Source: Pseudomonas lundensis (lineage in GTDB: Bacteria > Pseudomonadota > Gammaproteobacteria > Pseudomonadales > Pseudomonadaceae). From it: a stretch of 64,000 nt of DNA. The position numbers and the translations under genes are program-made. Below the pieces are notes generated by a model that had not been told where the DNA came from, ran no database searches, and saw only the letters and a program-made list of their open reading frames with translations. Below are positions 1 through 9,814 of the stretch, piece after piece. The stretch spans positions 62,001 to 126,000 of the forward strand of contig NZ_JYKY01000013.1 of NCBI RefSeq assembly GCF_001042985.1, written 5' to 3'. Every line of letters begins with the position of its first letter. The stretch's first letter is position 1.

Positions 1-2204
1 GAGTGCTCAAATACCGTGGCGGCCATGCGCAGGTCTTTTTCGGCGCGGCGTTGCTGACTGATATCACGCCCGACCCCGAGGATGCCTTCGAACGCATCGT
101 TCTCATCCCACACCAGTACCAGACGCAATTCGATGGGGATCTTGCGCCCGTCGGCCCGCAAGCAATCGAACAGGAACAGTTGAGTGTCGAGTTGGGTGCG
201 CAGGGCGGCCAGTTGTTCGGGCTTGTCCAGCGCGCGACTGACTTGTTCGATCAGGCTGTACACACCGGCCAGTTGTTGCGGGTTGGCAATGGTTGATTGC
301 CAGCCGTGGGTGAACACCCATTCGGCGTCAAAGCCCAGTACGGTTTGGACGGACGGGCTGACATAGTTGAGCTTCAACGCATTGTTGGTTGAAAAAATCA
401 CATCACTGATGCTTTCGGCCAGCATCCGGTAGCGTTGCTCGCTGTCACGCAACGATTCGCTGGCTTCGATCTGATCGGTGATGTCTTTGGCCACGCCGAC
501 GATACGCGTGACTTGATCGTAGGCGTCTCGCGCCAGTGCCTGTTCACGGATGTCAAAGCGCCGCCACACGCCGTTGCTATGGCGAAAACGCAACTGGCAT
601 TGCAGCAGGTGCGCGTAGCCACTGTGGCGCTGTTGCTTGCGCATCAGGTGGTAATGCTCCGCATCTTCGGGGTGCAGCAGCAGTTCCCAGAAGTAAGCGC
701 CCATTTGCTGCAGTTCGGTGGCGTTGTAGCCCAGGGTGTGGCCCAGATGGTGGTTGCTGAAAATCATCCGCTGGCTGATGACGTCCTGCACGTACAAGTG
801 GTCCGGCACGGTACGCACCACATCCGACCAGAAGCTCTCGCGCTCTTGCAGCGACAGCTCGATCAGCTTGCGGCTGGTGATGTCGCTGATGCTCAAGATC
901 ACAGCCTGATAATCGCTGCGGTCTTGCGGCAAACGCAGCACCAGCCATAAATGCTGGTCCTGCCCCTTGGCGTCGACGAGGGTGATTTCCAGCTCAAGTT
1001 GCTGTTGGTGGTTGAGCACGGCCTCGATGACTTGATAACTGATGGCCGAGGTGGTGTTCGGGCAGCCGTTGATCAGTTTTTCCCAGGCGCCTTCGCACGA
1101 ATCCACGTCCAGCAAGTGCAATGCCACCTGATTGACTTCAGTGATTCGTAACTGTTCGCACAAATGCTGGCGCTGCACGGGGTTGTTGTTCAGCCAGTGT
1201 TTGAGCGCAGCGCTGTCATACAGTTGCTCGCGTTCGAGAAAGCCCGGCAGGCTCGAGAGGTCAAGCACGCACAGGGCGACGCCGGTGCCTTCAAATATGT
1301 CGTGATAACGGCGACGGCCTTCATGGGCCTGACGCTGGCGGCGGCGCAGGTTGATCAGTGCGATCAACGGTAGCAACGAAAACAGCAGGCCAAGCAGGCA
1401 TTTACCGATGAGCCCGGGCAGCAGTTGCTCGACCACCTGCTCCTTATTGAACAGCCCGCGCAGTTGCCAGTCGCTGTGGCTCAACGGCATCAACACGACA
1501 GTATCGGCCTGATCCTGTGCGGTGAGGGTGGAAGCCGGTGTGACCGGCACTGCGCTGTGGCGCAGTACTTTATGGGTCAGCGCATTTTCGATCAGCCACT
1601 GCGGCCGGTCGCCATGAATGGTTTGCTGGGTCAGTTTGTTCAGCAGGTCCGGGCTCAGGCGCAGCAGCCAGTAGCCACGCGTCGGGCGGTCGGGTTTATC
1701 CAGCAGTAAATAAAGGGTGCTGGCGTCGCTGTTGTTGCTGAAGTAATAGCCGTCGGTGCTTTTGCGCGATTGATTATGTTTGATCCAGTCCCGCAAATAG
1801 GCGGCGTCCGGGCTGATGCCGCCGCTGTCGAGCAGCACCTCGCCCTCAGGGCTGAGTAGGGCCAGGCTTTGCAACGAGGGCAGCGACTGCATCATCTGGC
1901 TGGCCTGCGCGCGCAACTGTTGCAGGGTGACCGGAGATGGCCGGGCAGGCAGCAGTTTGAGTGCCATCTCCGCCCGCAGGCCCATGCTCAGGTTGACGTG
2001 ATCTGCCAGGTCGGTGCTGTACGTGGCACTGTATTGGCGCTGATGCTCGACGGTGGACTGAAATTGCTCGATCAGCAGCCAGAACAACATGCCCAGTAGA
2101 AGCAGGACCAACGTGGCCAGCGCGCCTTTTAACGTGCCGCGCACGGGGGGGCCGAGCCATGGGCCTGGAGCACGCGCGGGGTTAGACGGTGTGACGTTGG
2201 GCAA
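1..2204 (-). CDS. morA: MorA-type membrane PAS sensor, c-di-GMP turnover protein (5' part)
   Basis: This reading frame runs off the left edge; only the first ~734 residues are present. I place the start at a TTG (2202-2204) with AGGA about nine bases upstream, because the hydrophobic first membrane segment (about residues 25-45) follows directly. An extracytoplasmic region of about 220 residues leads to a second membrane segment near 265-285 and then an RRRQRQ stretch. Three PAS-like units follow (about 300-435, 440-565 and 580-725), the last two ending in the GVAKDITDQ and GVGRDISQQ motifs typical of PAS C-termini. The GGDEF and EAL domains expected of MorA would lie outside the window, so the identity rests on domain order and on the ettA-gdhA neighbourhood, where MorA lies in other pseudomonads. 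MorA controls motility and biofilm formation through c-di-GMP. Another PAS-GGDEF-EAL paralogue remains possible. Confidence 0.72.
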   Translation of the reverse strand, partial: MPNVTPSNPARAPGPWLGPPVRGTLKGALATLVLLLLGMLFWLLIEQFQSTVEHQRQYSATYSTDLADHVNLSMGLRAEMALKLLPARPSPVTLQQLRAQASQMMQSLPSLQSLALLSPEGEVLLDSGGISPDAAYLRDWIKHNQSRKSTDGYYFSNNSDASTLYLLLDKPDRPTRGYWLLRLSPDLLNKLTQQTIHGDRPQWLIENALTHKVLRHSAVPVTPASTLTAQDQADTVVLMPLSHSDWQLRGLFNKEQVVEQLLPGLIGKCLLGLLFSLLPLIALINLRRRQRQAHEGRRRYHDIFEGTGVALCVLDLSSLPGFLEREQLYDSAALKHWLNNNPVQRQHLCEQLRITEVNQVALHLLDVDSCEGAWEKLINGCPNTTSAISYQVIEAVLNHQQQLELEITLVDAKGQDQHLWLVLRLPQDRSDYQAVILSISDITSRKLIELSLQERESFWSDVVRTVPDHLYVQDVISQRMIFSNHHLGHTLGYNATELQQMGAYFWELLLHPEDAEHYHLMRKQQRHSGYAHLLQCQLRFRHSNGVWRRFDIREQALARDAYDQVTRIVGVAKDITDQIEASESLRDSEQRYRMLAESISDVIFSTNNALKLNYVSPSVQTVLGFDAEWVFTHGWQSTIANPQQLAGVYSLIEQVSRALDKPEQLAALRTQLDTQLFLFDCLRADGRKIPIELRLVLVWDENDAFEGILGVGRDISQQRRAEKDLRMAATVFEH

Positions 2205-2407
2205 GCTGTGATCCTGCGATTGGCTGCAATGGTGCGATACGCACTATAAGCGGGACGCCCAAAGGGCGGCTAGCATGCCTTGGACTGTGGCAAAGTGCCA
2301 GCCCCTTGGTGGGCGCTGGTTTGCCCTGCACTGCGCATTCAGGTAGCTTTGCCGGTTACGCGGGGGCACAAGGGCTCCTACACTCAGGCTTTTTACATGA
2401 ACAGGCA

Positions 2408-2421
2408 TTGACCCAGATCAA
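2408..2421. promoter_or_regulatory. putative ANR/Dnr (FNR-type) box
   Basis: TTGACCCAGATCAA matches the FNR/ANR consensus TTGAT-N4-ATCAA at nine of ten defined positions. It lies about 75 bases upstream of the ettA start in the ettA/morA divergent region. Oxygen-dependent control of ettA or of morA is an inference from position only. Confidence 0.45.
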
Positions 2422-2496
2422 TCCCTGTCCTTCTGCTATGGCCTGAGCCGTGCATTGCTCGCGCCTTAATCACCTGTCACTGACGCTAGGTTCACC

Positions 2497-4164
2497 ATGG
2501 CTCAATACGTTTTCACCATGCATCGGCTGAGCAAAGTTGTTCCGCCGAAGCGGGAAATCCTGAAAAACATCTCCCTGTCGTTTTTCCCGGGCGCCAAGAT
2601 CGGCGTACTCGGTCTGAACGGTTCGGGTAAATCCACCCTGTTGAAAATCATGGCTGGCGTCGACACCGAGTTCGACGGCGAAGCCCGTCCAATGCCGGAC
2701 TTGAACATCGGCTACCTGCCGCAAGAGCCGCAACTGGACCCGAGCAAAACCGTGCGCGAAGTGGTTGAAGAGGCCGTGAGCGTGATCAAGGACGCCCAAG
2801 CGCGTCTGGACCAGGTTTACGCCGAATACGCTGACCCGGATGCCGACTTCGACAAGCTGGCCGCCGAACAGGCCAAGCTTGAAGCCATCTTGCAAGCGGG
2901 CGACGGCCACAACCTGGAGCGCCAGCTGGAAGTCGCCGCCGACGCGCTGCGCCTGCCCGCATGGGACGCGAAGGTTGAACACCTGTCGGGTGGTGAGAAG
3001 CGTCGTGTGGCCTTGTGCCGCCTGCTGCTCTCGGCCCCGGACATGTTGCTGCTCGACGAACCGACCAACCACCTGGACGCCGACTCCGTCGCCTGGCTGG
3101 AGCACTTCCTGCACGATTTCCCGGGCACCGTGGTTGCGATCACGCACGACCGTTACTTCCTGGACAACGTAGCCGGTTGGATTCTGGAACTCGACCGCGG
3201 CGCCGGTATTCCTTACGAGGGCAACTATTCGGGCTGGCTTGAAGCCAAGTCCGATCGTCTGGCCCAGGAATCCAAGCAGCAGTCGGCCCACGAAAAGGCC
3301 ATGAAAGACGAGCTGGAATGGGTGCGTAAAGGCGCCAAGGCGCGTCAGTCCAAATCCAAGGCCCGTCTGCAACGCTTTGAAGAACTGCAATCGCAGGAAT
3401 TCCAGAAGCGCAGCGAGACCAACGAAATCTACATCCCGGCCGGTCCGCGCCTGGGTGACAAGGTGATCGAGTTCAAGAACGTCTCCAAGGGTTACGGCGA
3501 TCGCGTGCTGATCGACAACCTGTCGTTCGCCATGCCTAAAGGCGCCATCGTTGGCGTGATCGGCGGTAACGGTGCGGGTAAATCCACCCTGTTCCGCATG
3601 CTGATGGGCAAAGAGCAGCCGGATTCGGGCAGCATCGAAATCGGTGAAACCGTTCAGTTGGCGTGCGTTGACCAGAGCCGCGATGACCTGGACGGCAGCA
3701 AGACGGTGTTCCAGGCCATTTCTGACGGTTCGGATGTCATCCGCATCGGCAACTATGAAATCCCTTCGCGTACCTATGTCGGGCGTTTCAACTTCAAAGG
3801 GGGCGATCAGCAGAAGTTCGTCAAGGACCTGTCCGGTGGTGAGCGTGGCCGCTTGCACCTGGCCCTGACCCTGAAAGAGGGCGCCAACGTGCTGCTGCTC
3901 GACGAACCGTCTAACGACCTTGACGTTGAGACCTTGCGTTCGCTTGAAGAAGCACTGCTGGACTTCCCTGGCGCCGCCATTGTGATCTCTCACGACCGGT
4001 GGTTCCTTGACCGTGTGGCGACGCACATCCTGGCCTACGAAGACGACTCGCAAGCGGTCTTCTTTGAGGGTAACTACACCGAGTACGAAGCTGACCGTAA
4101 AAAGCGCCTCGGTGAGGCGGCCACCCAGCCGCACCGCGTGCGTCACAAAAAACTGGCTCAGTAA
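2497..4164 (+). CDS. ettA: energy-dependent translational throttle protein EttA (ABC-F ATPase)
   Basis: The 555-residue length is that of E. coli EttA. There are two ABC cassettes. The first has Walker A GLNGSGKST (39-47), signature LSGGEKRR and Walker B LLLDEPTNHLD. The second has GGNGAGKST, LSGGERGR and LLLDEPSNDLD. The cassettes are joined by a long charged linker containing KARQSKSKARLQRF, the P-site tRNA interaction region of ABC-F factors. There are no membrane segments. EttA binds the ribosomal E site and gates entry into elongation according to the ADP/ATP ratio. The ATG is preceded only by a weak AGG. The gene is monocistronic, with a strong terminator right behind it. Confidence 0.96.
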   Translation: MAQYVFTMHRLSKVVPPKREILKNISLSFFPGAKIGVLGLNGSGKSTLLKIMAGVDTEFDGEARPMPDLNIGYLPQEPQLDPSKTVREVVEEAVSVIKDAQARLDQVYAEYADPDADFDKLAAEQAKLEAILQAGDGHNLERQLEVAADALRLPAWDAKVEHLSGGEKRRVALCRLLLSAPDMLLLDEPTNHLDADSVAWLEHFLHDFPGTVVAITHDRYFLDNVAGWILELDRGAGIPYEGNYSGWLEAKSDRLAQESKQQSAHEKAMKDELEWVRKGAKARQSKSKARLQRFEELQSQEFQKRSETNEIYIPAGPRLGDKVIEFKNVSKGYGDRVLIDNLSFAMPKGAIVGVIGGNGAGKSTLFRMLMGKEQPDSGSIEIGETVQLACVDQSRDDLDGSKTVFQAISDGSDVIRIGNYEIPSRTYVGRFNFKGGDQQKFVKDLSGGERGRLHLALTLKEGANVLLLDEPSNDLDVETLRSLEEALLDFPGAAIVISHDRWFLDRVATHILAYEDDSQAVFFEGNYTEYEADRKKRLGEAATQPHRVRHKKLAQ

Positions 4165-4182
4165 GGCCGGTTTTTACAAAAG

Positions 4183-4211
4183 CGGAGCCCCATGGGGCTC
4201 CGTTTTTTTTT
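4183..4211 (+). terminator. rho-independent terminator of ettA
   Basis: A perfect stem CGGAGCCCC/GGGGCTCCG closes on a short loop and is followed by nine T residues. Confidence 0.93.
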
Positions 4212-6297
<2,086 letters not shown>

Positions 6298-6342
6298 GGC
6301 AACTGTCCCTTATGGCGATAAGGTTGAGAGCCCGCGGGCCGA

Positions 6343-6714
6343 TCAAGGTTCAGATGAGTGCGAGCGATAAGCACGAGCAGCGTCGACATCCTTCTCGTGT
6401 TGCCAATCGCGTTCGCGCTCATCCCAATGACGGTCCTGATATTGCTCCCGGTCCTGGTTTTCGCGCATGGCCTGGCATTGGCGAAAGCCATCATCCCACC
6501 CTTGAGCGTAGGTCGAATCCTTCAGGTAGCGCGGGACGTTTTTCTTGAATTCCCCCGTTATCACCCCGGCCGCTTGCCGGCCACTGCTGCACCCATCATC
6601 GAAACCGTCTGCAAAGGCGGGAGGATACCCTTTGGCCAGCAGGTCCTGATGGGTGGTCTCACACCCGGCCAACAGCACAATCAGCATCCCCAACCCCACA
6701 CACCTGCGCCACAT
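6343..6714 (-). CDS. small lipoprotein of unknown function
   Basis: 123 residues with a lipoprotein signal: an MWRR start, a hydrophobic core and the lipobox LLAGC (C18). Two related motifs recur in the mature part: ADGFDDGCSSGR (about 35-46) and AQGWDDGFRQC (about 70-80). The tail is very charged (QDREQYQDRHWDERERDW). The mature chain keeps two further cysteines, which could pair after export. GAGGTG precedes the ATG. I recognise it only as a conserved pseudomonad hypothetical lipoprotein. Confidence 0.8.
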   Translation of the reverse strand: MWRRCVGLGMLIVLLAGCETTHQDLLAKGYPPAFADGFDDGCSSGRQAAGVITGEFKKNVPRYLKDSTYAQGWDDGFRQCQAMRENQDREQYQDRHWDERERDWQHEKDVDAARAYRSHSSEP

Positions 6715-6803
6715 AACCCACCTCAGTGCACCGTTGAACGGCTGATGCGGTGAGTGTAGGCCGGGATCTGTGAGTGGGGCGTCAAGCCGATGTCAATGCG
6801 ATG

Positions 6804-7109
6804 TCAGTGATCAGGTTGAGCCCCGAGAGCCGAGTGTTCAGCCAGTTCCTGCTGGATAAAGGCCGCGATCATGGTGCGGTACACCTGTTCGGTGACCTGC
6901 GGGTTGGCCCCGAGTTCGTCGGCCAATGCCCTGACTTTGAGGAAAACCTGCTCCACGCGTTGCGGCGCTTTGACCGCGTTGCTGTCCTTTTTAAACCGCG
7001 CAGCCTGCGAAACATACGCCCCGCGCTGTGCGATCAGGCCGACGATCTGGCGGTCCAGTTCGTCGATGTGTGAGCGCACCTCTTCAAGGGTGTGGCACGT
7101 TACCGTCAT
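6804..7109 (-). CDS. AroQ/PchB-type chorismate mutase
   Basis: A 101-residue all-helical protein of the AroQ class, the same length as PchB. The first helix reads RSHIDELDRQIVGLIAQRGAYV, in the usual form of IDxxDxxIVxLIxxR, followed by AARFKK and AIxAPxRV-like KAPQRVEQV. The family converts chorismate to prephenate; PchB also removes pyruvate from isochorismate. No signal peptide is seen and no siderophore or salicylate genes lie nearby, so I call only the family. AGGGAG lies about ten bases before the ATG. It is followed after 15 bases by the DUF4105 gene on the same strand. Confidence 0.82.
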   Translation of the reverse strand: MTVTCHTLEEVRSHIDELDRQIVGLIAQRGAYVSQAARFKKDSNAVKAPQRVEQVFLKVRALADELGANPQVTEQVYRTMIAAFIQQELAEHSALGAQPDH

Positions 7110-7124
7110 GTGGTGAAGCTCCCT

Positions 7125-8978
7125 TTAGTAGTGATACCACTTCACTTCCAGCATCACTTCGTTCACGGGCGAGGTCAGGTGGCTGAATTCGCGCTGGGCT
7201 GTCAGGCGTAAACCGAGGTTGCGCGACAGTTCCCATTGTTGATTCAGGCTTAAGGTGCGGCGTATTTCACCGTTGGTGAAGTAATCGCCCTTGGCTTCCA
7301 GGCTCAGGTTGCCGATCGGGTTGCGCCACAGCACGCCGGTGTTAAAGCCCGCCGCAGGTGACACGAACGCCGCGAAGTCGTTGTTGTGCTCCACGCGCAC
7401 GGTGCCGAGAGCAAAGCCCAGTACCTCGTCAGCCAGTTGCCAGGTGCCACCTGCGCCGCCGTTAACGTGGCTGACGAGGGTTTCATCGCCATGTTTGCCG
7501 AGCACGCGCTCCAGCCCGCCACCCACTTGCCAGGACCACGGCTTAAGCAAGTCATTGCGCGGGGTCAGGGAGCGGATGTTGGCCAGGTCCAACTGCTGGA
7601 TTTGCCAGTGGTTGCCTTCGTACTGGCGCAGTTTGAGTTGCAGGATTTCGATTTGCGCGCCCAACGGGAAGCCCGGCGCGTTGTCGTTGAGGTCGTGGTA
7701 GGCCATGCGCAGGCCGTACTCGCCAAAAACCTTGTCATCACGGCTGCCGACGCCCACTTGCCAGGTACGCGATTGGTGGCCGTTTTCTGGCAGCTCGGGT
7801 TTTTCGACATGCAGCTGCGGGGCCGGATTCTGGTTGATCGCGCGCAGCAGTTCAAAGCTGCGCTGCGAACGGTCGGTGTCTCGCTCCAGGCCGTTGGCGC
7901 GGTAGCGTTCAAGGCGATACGCCGCATCGATAATCAACGCCTGACGCGCGCTGGGCAGTGCCTTGAAATCCGGGTTTTGCAATTGTTTCTGATCGGCGCT
8001 GACCTGCAGCACCCATTGCTGTTCTTCAGGGTCGAGGGCTTTGGCCCGGTCCAGCAGCTCGCGCTCGCGGGACGGACGGTATTCGATACTTTCGACCAGG
8101 CCTGCTTCCTTGACGGCCTTGACGGTGTCGGTGGGGATGGCGGTCAGCGGGAATTGGGTGGTCAGTTGCAAGCCGGGGCGCGCCACTTGCAGCAGCTCCA
8201 GCAAGCGATATGAGCAGTTTTCATCGAAGAAGAAGTAGTCGAACTGGATTTGTTTCAGTTCCCACACGTGTTCGACCATGCGTTGCGTTTCTTCGGGGGT
8301 CAGGTTGAGCCGGTATTCCCACAGGTCGCGGTTTTCAAGGCTGCGGTATTCCGACAGTTTTTCCTGATACGGCACCAGCGCGAACAGGCCCGGGTAGCCA
8401 CCGGCCAGCCCTTTCCAGGCATACAGGATGCTGTTGTCGGAGCCTTCAATGTAGGCGCCAAAGTTGATTGCATAGCTCAGCAGCGCGGTCTTGTTGCTTT
8501 GCACGTCCGCCTGATCGATGCGCAGCAAGGTGTGACCGAACATCGATGAGGGGCTGTTGAGGTAGGCCGCCGGAAAAATCATGACCGTGCTGTGCGGGGC
8601 CACGTCTTTGAACCATTGCGTGAACTCCGCGCAGGGGGCTGGCGGCAGGTCGGTCAGGTTCAATTGGGCCTTGAGCCAGCGGGTGCGGGCCGGGTACACG
8701 CACTGCGGGTGTTTATCCCCCAGGCTCAACGGCGAATACAGCGCCTCGACGGTGGCACGCAGTTCTGCGTCCGGGTGTTGGGCGCCGTCGGGGGCGATGA
8801 AGAATTTGTCGTCGCTGACGTAACTGCGCCAGCCTCCGAGTGTGCGGGCTTCGTAATGCCCGAGGGAAATCCAGAAAGGGTCGTTGGCCAACTGCTGCAC
8901 ACGTTGATTGTCGATTTGGGGCGCGGCATATAACGGGGCGCAGGCACAGAGCGCCAGATAGGCAAGGCGTTTGAGCAT
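7125..8978 (-). CDS. DUF4105 (Lnb-type) periplasmic domain protein with predicted outer-membrane barrel
   Basis: I use the ATG at 8978 (617 residues), since the signal peptide MLKRLAYLALCACAPLYA starts there. Residues about 20-300 form a DUF4105 / Lnb N-terminal periplasmic domain. SMFGHTLLRID (H149) and FFDENCSYRLLELL (C255) look like the conserved His and Cys of a papain-like fold. From about 390 to the end the chain alternates polar and apolar residues, with many aromatics and glycines, and finishes WYHY, which fits a C-terminal outer-membrane beta-barrel. Lnb proteins in Gram-positives move an acyl chain within lipoproteins, but that activity is not established for this architecture. Function in Pseudomonas is unknown. 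Confidence 0.8.
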   Translation of the reverse strand: MLKRLAYLALCACAPLYAAPQIDNQRVQQLANDPFWISLGHYEARTLGGWRSYVSDDKFFIAPDGAQHPDAELRATVEALYSPLSLGDKHPQCVYPARTRWLKAQLNLTDLPPAPCAEFTQWFKDVAPHSTVMIFPAAYLNSPSSMFGHTLLRIDQADVQSNKTALLSYAINFGAYIEGSDNSILYAWKGLAGGYPGLFALVPYQEKLSEYRSLENRDLWEYRLNLTPEETQRMVEHVWELKQIQFDYFFFDENCSYRLLELLQVARPGLQLTTQFPLTAIPTDTVKAVKEAGLVESIEYRPSRERELLDRAKALDPEEQQWVLQVSADQKQLQNPDFKALPSARQALIIDAAYRLERYRANGLERDTDRSQRSFELLRAINQNPAPQLHVEKPELPENGHQSRTWQVGVGSRDDKVFGEYGLRMAYHDLNDNAPGFPLGAQIEILQLKLRQYEGNHWQIQQLDLANIRSLTPRNDLLKPWSWQVGGGLERVLGKHGDETLVSHVNGGAGGTWQLADEVLGFALGTVRVEHNNDFAAFVSPAAGFNTGVLWRNPIGNLSLEAKGDYFTNGEIRRTLSLNQQWELSRNLGLRLTAQREFSHLTSPVNEVMLEVKWYHY

Positions 8979-9022
8979 GGTGGGCAACTGTTGTCAGGCA
9001 AAGAGAAATGAAGCGCAAGAAT

Positions 9023-9044
9023 ACCCGCTCCGAAAGGAGCGGGT
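9023..9044 (-). terminator. probable terminator of the DUF3015 gene
   Basis: A nine-base-pair perfect stem, ACCCGCTCC/GGAGCGGGT with a four-base loop, lies 10 bases after the stop of the DUF3015 gene. Only a poor T run follows on the minus strand. Confidence 0.6.
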
Positions 9045-9053
9045 AGGTCTCAT

Positions 9054-9542
9054 TTACGCAGCAGTGGCGTATTTGGACAGGCGTGCGTCACTTTTCAGGA
9101 CAGCCAGGGTGTTGTTGTGAACGTCATCGGCCGTCACGTCAGCTTTGCTGAAGATTTGCTGGAAGTGTTCGTGGGTGACAGCAGCAAAATGCTCGCGGTC
9201 TTCAGGGGCGACACCCAGTACCACCGCGTAGGTGGTCAGTGCTTCGCCGTTGCCTTTAGCCATGTCTTCGGACAGCTCGTTCATCATGCCATTCATGGCA
9301 ATCCACGATTTGCCGCCGTAGGTCAGCGCGTCTTTGGTGGTGCAACCGTTGGTACCGGACGTCATGCCGAAAGTGGCGTTGCCGGAGGTGCCGTTGGTGG
9401 TAGAGGCCAGGAAGTGGGCCGGTGTGCCGCGCTGGCCTTCAAACAGCATGTTGCCCCAACCGCAGTTTGGGCCGCCTGGTGCTTGAGCCATGGCATTGAG
9501 GGAAACAACAGTGAAGAGAGTACCGAGAAGAATCCGTTTCAT
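9054..9542 (-). CDS. DUF3015 family exported protein
   Basis: The start is set at the ATG at 9542 rather than 12 codons upstream because the signal peptide MKRILLGTLFTVVSLNAMA begins there and ends at a clear AMA|Q site, giving 162 residues. The mature N-terminus APGGPNCGWGNMLFEGQ and the later FGMTSGTNGC match the DUF3015 pattern, and two cysteines could form a disulfide. It is exported, most likely to the periplasm. Function is unknown. The next gene on the strand is the DUF4105 protein, with a hairpin between, so they are probably separate units. Confidence 0.82.
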   Translation of the reverse strand: MKRILLGTLFTVVSLNAMAQAPGGPNCGWGNMLFEGQRGTPAHFLASTTNGTSGNATFGMTSGTNGCTTKDALTYGGKSWIAMNGMMNELSEDMAKGNGEALTTYAVVLGVAPEDREHFAAVTHEHFQQIFSKADVTADDVHNNTLAVLKSDARLSKYATAA

Positions 9543-9814
9543 AGCTTTGTTCTCTATGTGTGTGCAACCAATGGACAAGGGTGTCTGGCCCTGAAGCGCC
9601 AGTACGGGCCAGTTATGACTTCCGGCCGCGTAACACCTTGGAGTCTAGGCACGTTCTGCAGGTTCCGTTATTTTTTGCAAAACAATCATTGATCGAGCGC
9701 AGTTTAATCCCGCAAATACAGGGCCTCGGGAATTCGCGCATCGTGCGCCTTGCCAGTGGCGTACGGCCAGCGCCAGAATGCTGCCATCTGCCCCGCCCGA
9801 TGTAAGGAAGCCCG

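Noticed and set aside
2470..4146. 558-codon minus-strand frame opposite ettA
   Set aside because: Antisense shadow of a GC-rich gene; no homology-like motifs, while ettA is complete.
9543..9814. RpoH promoter for the Lon-like protease
   Set aside because: Only a partial CTTGCC was seen, with no matching -10 at proper spacing.
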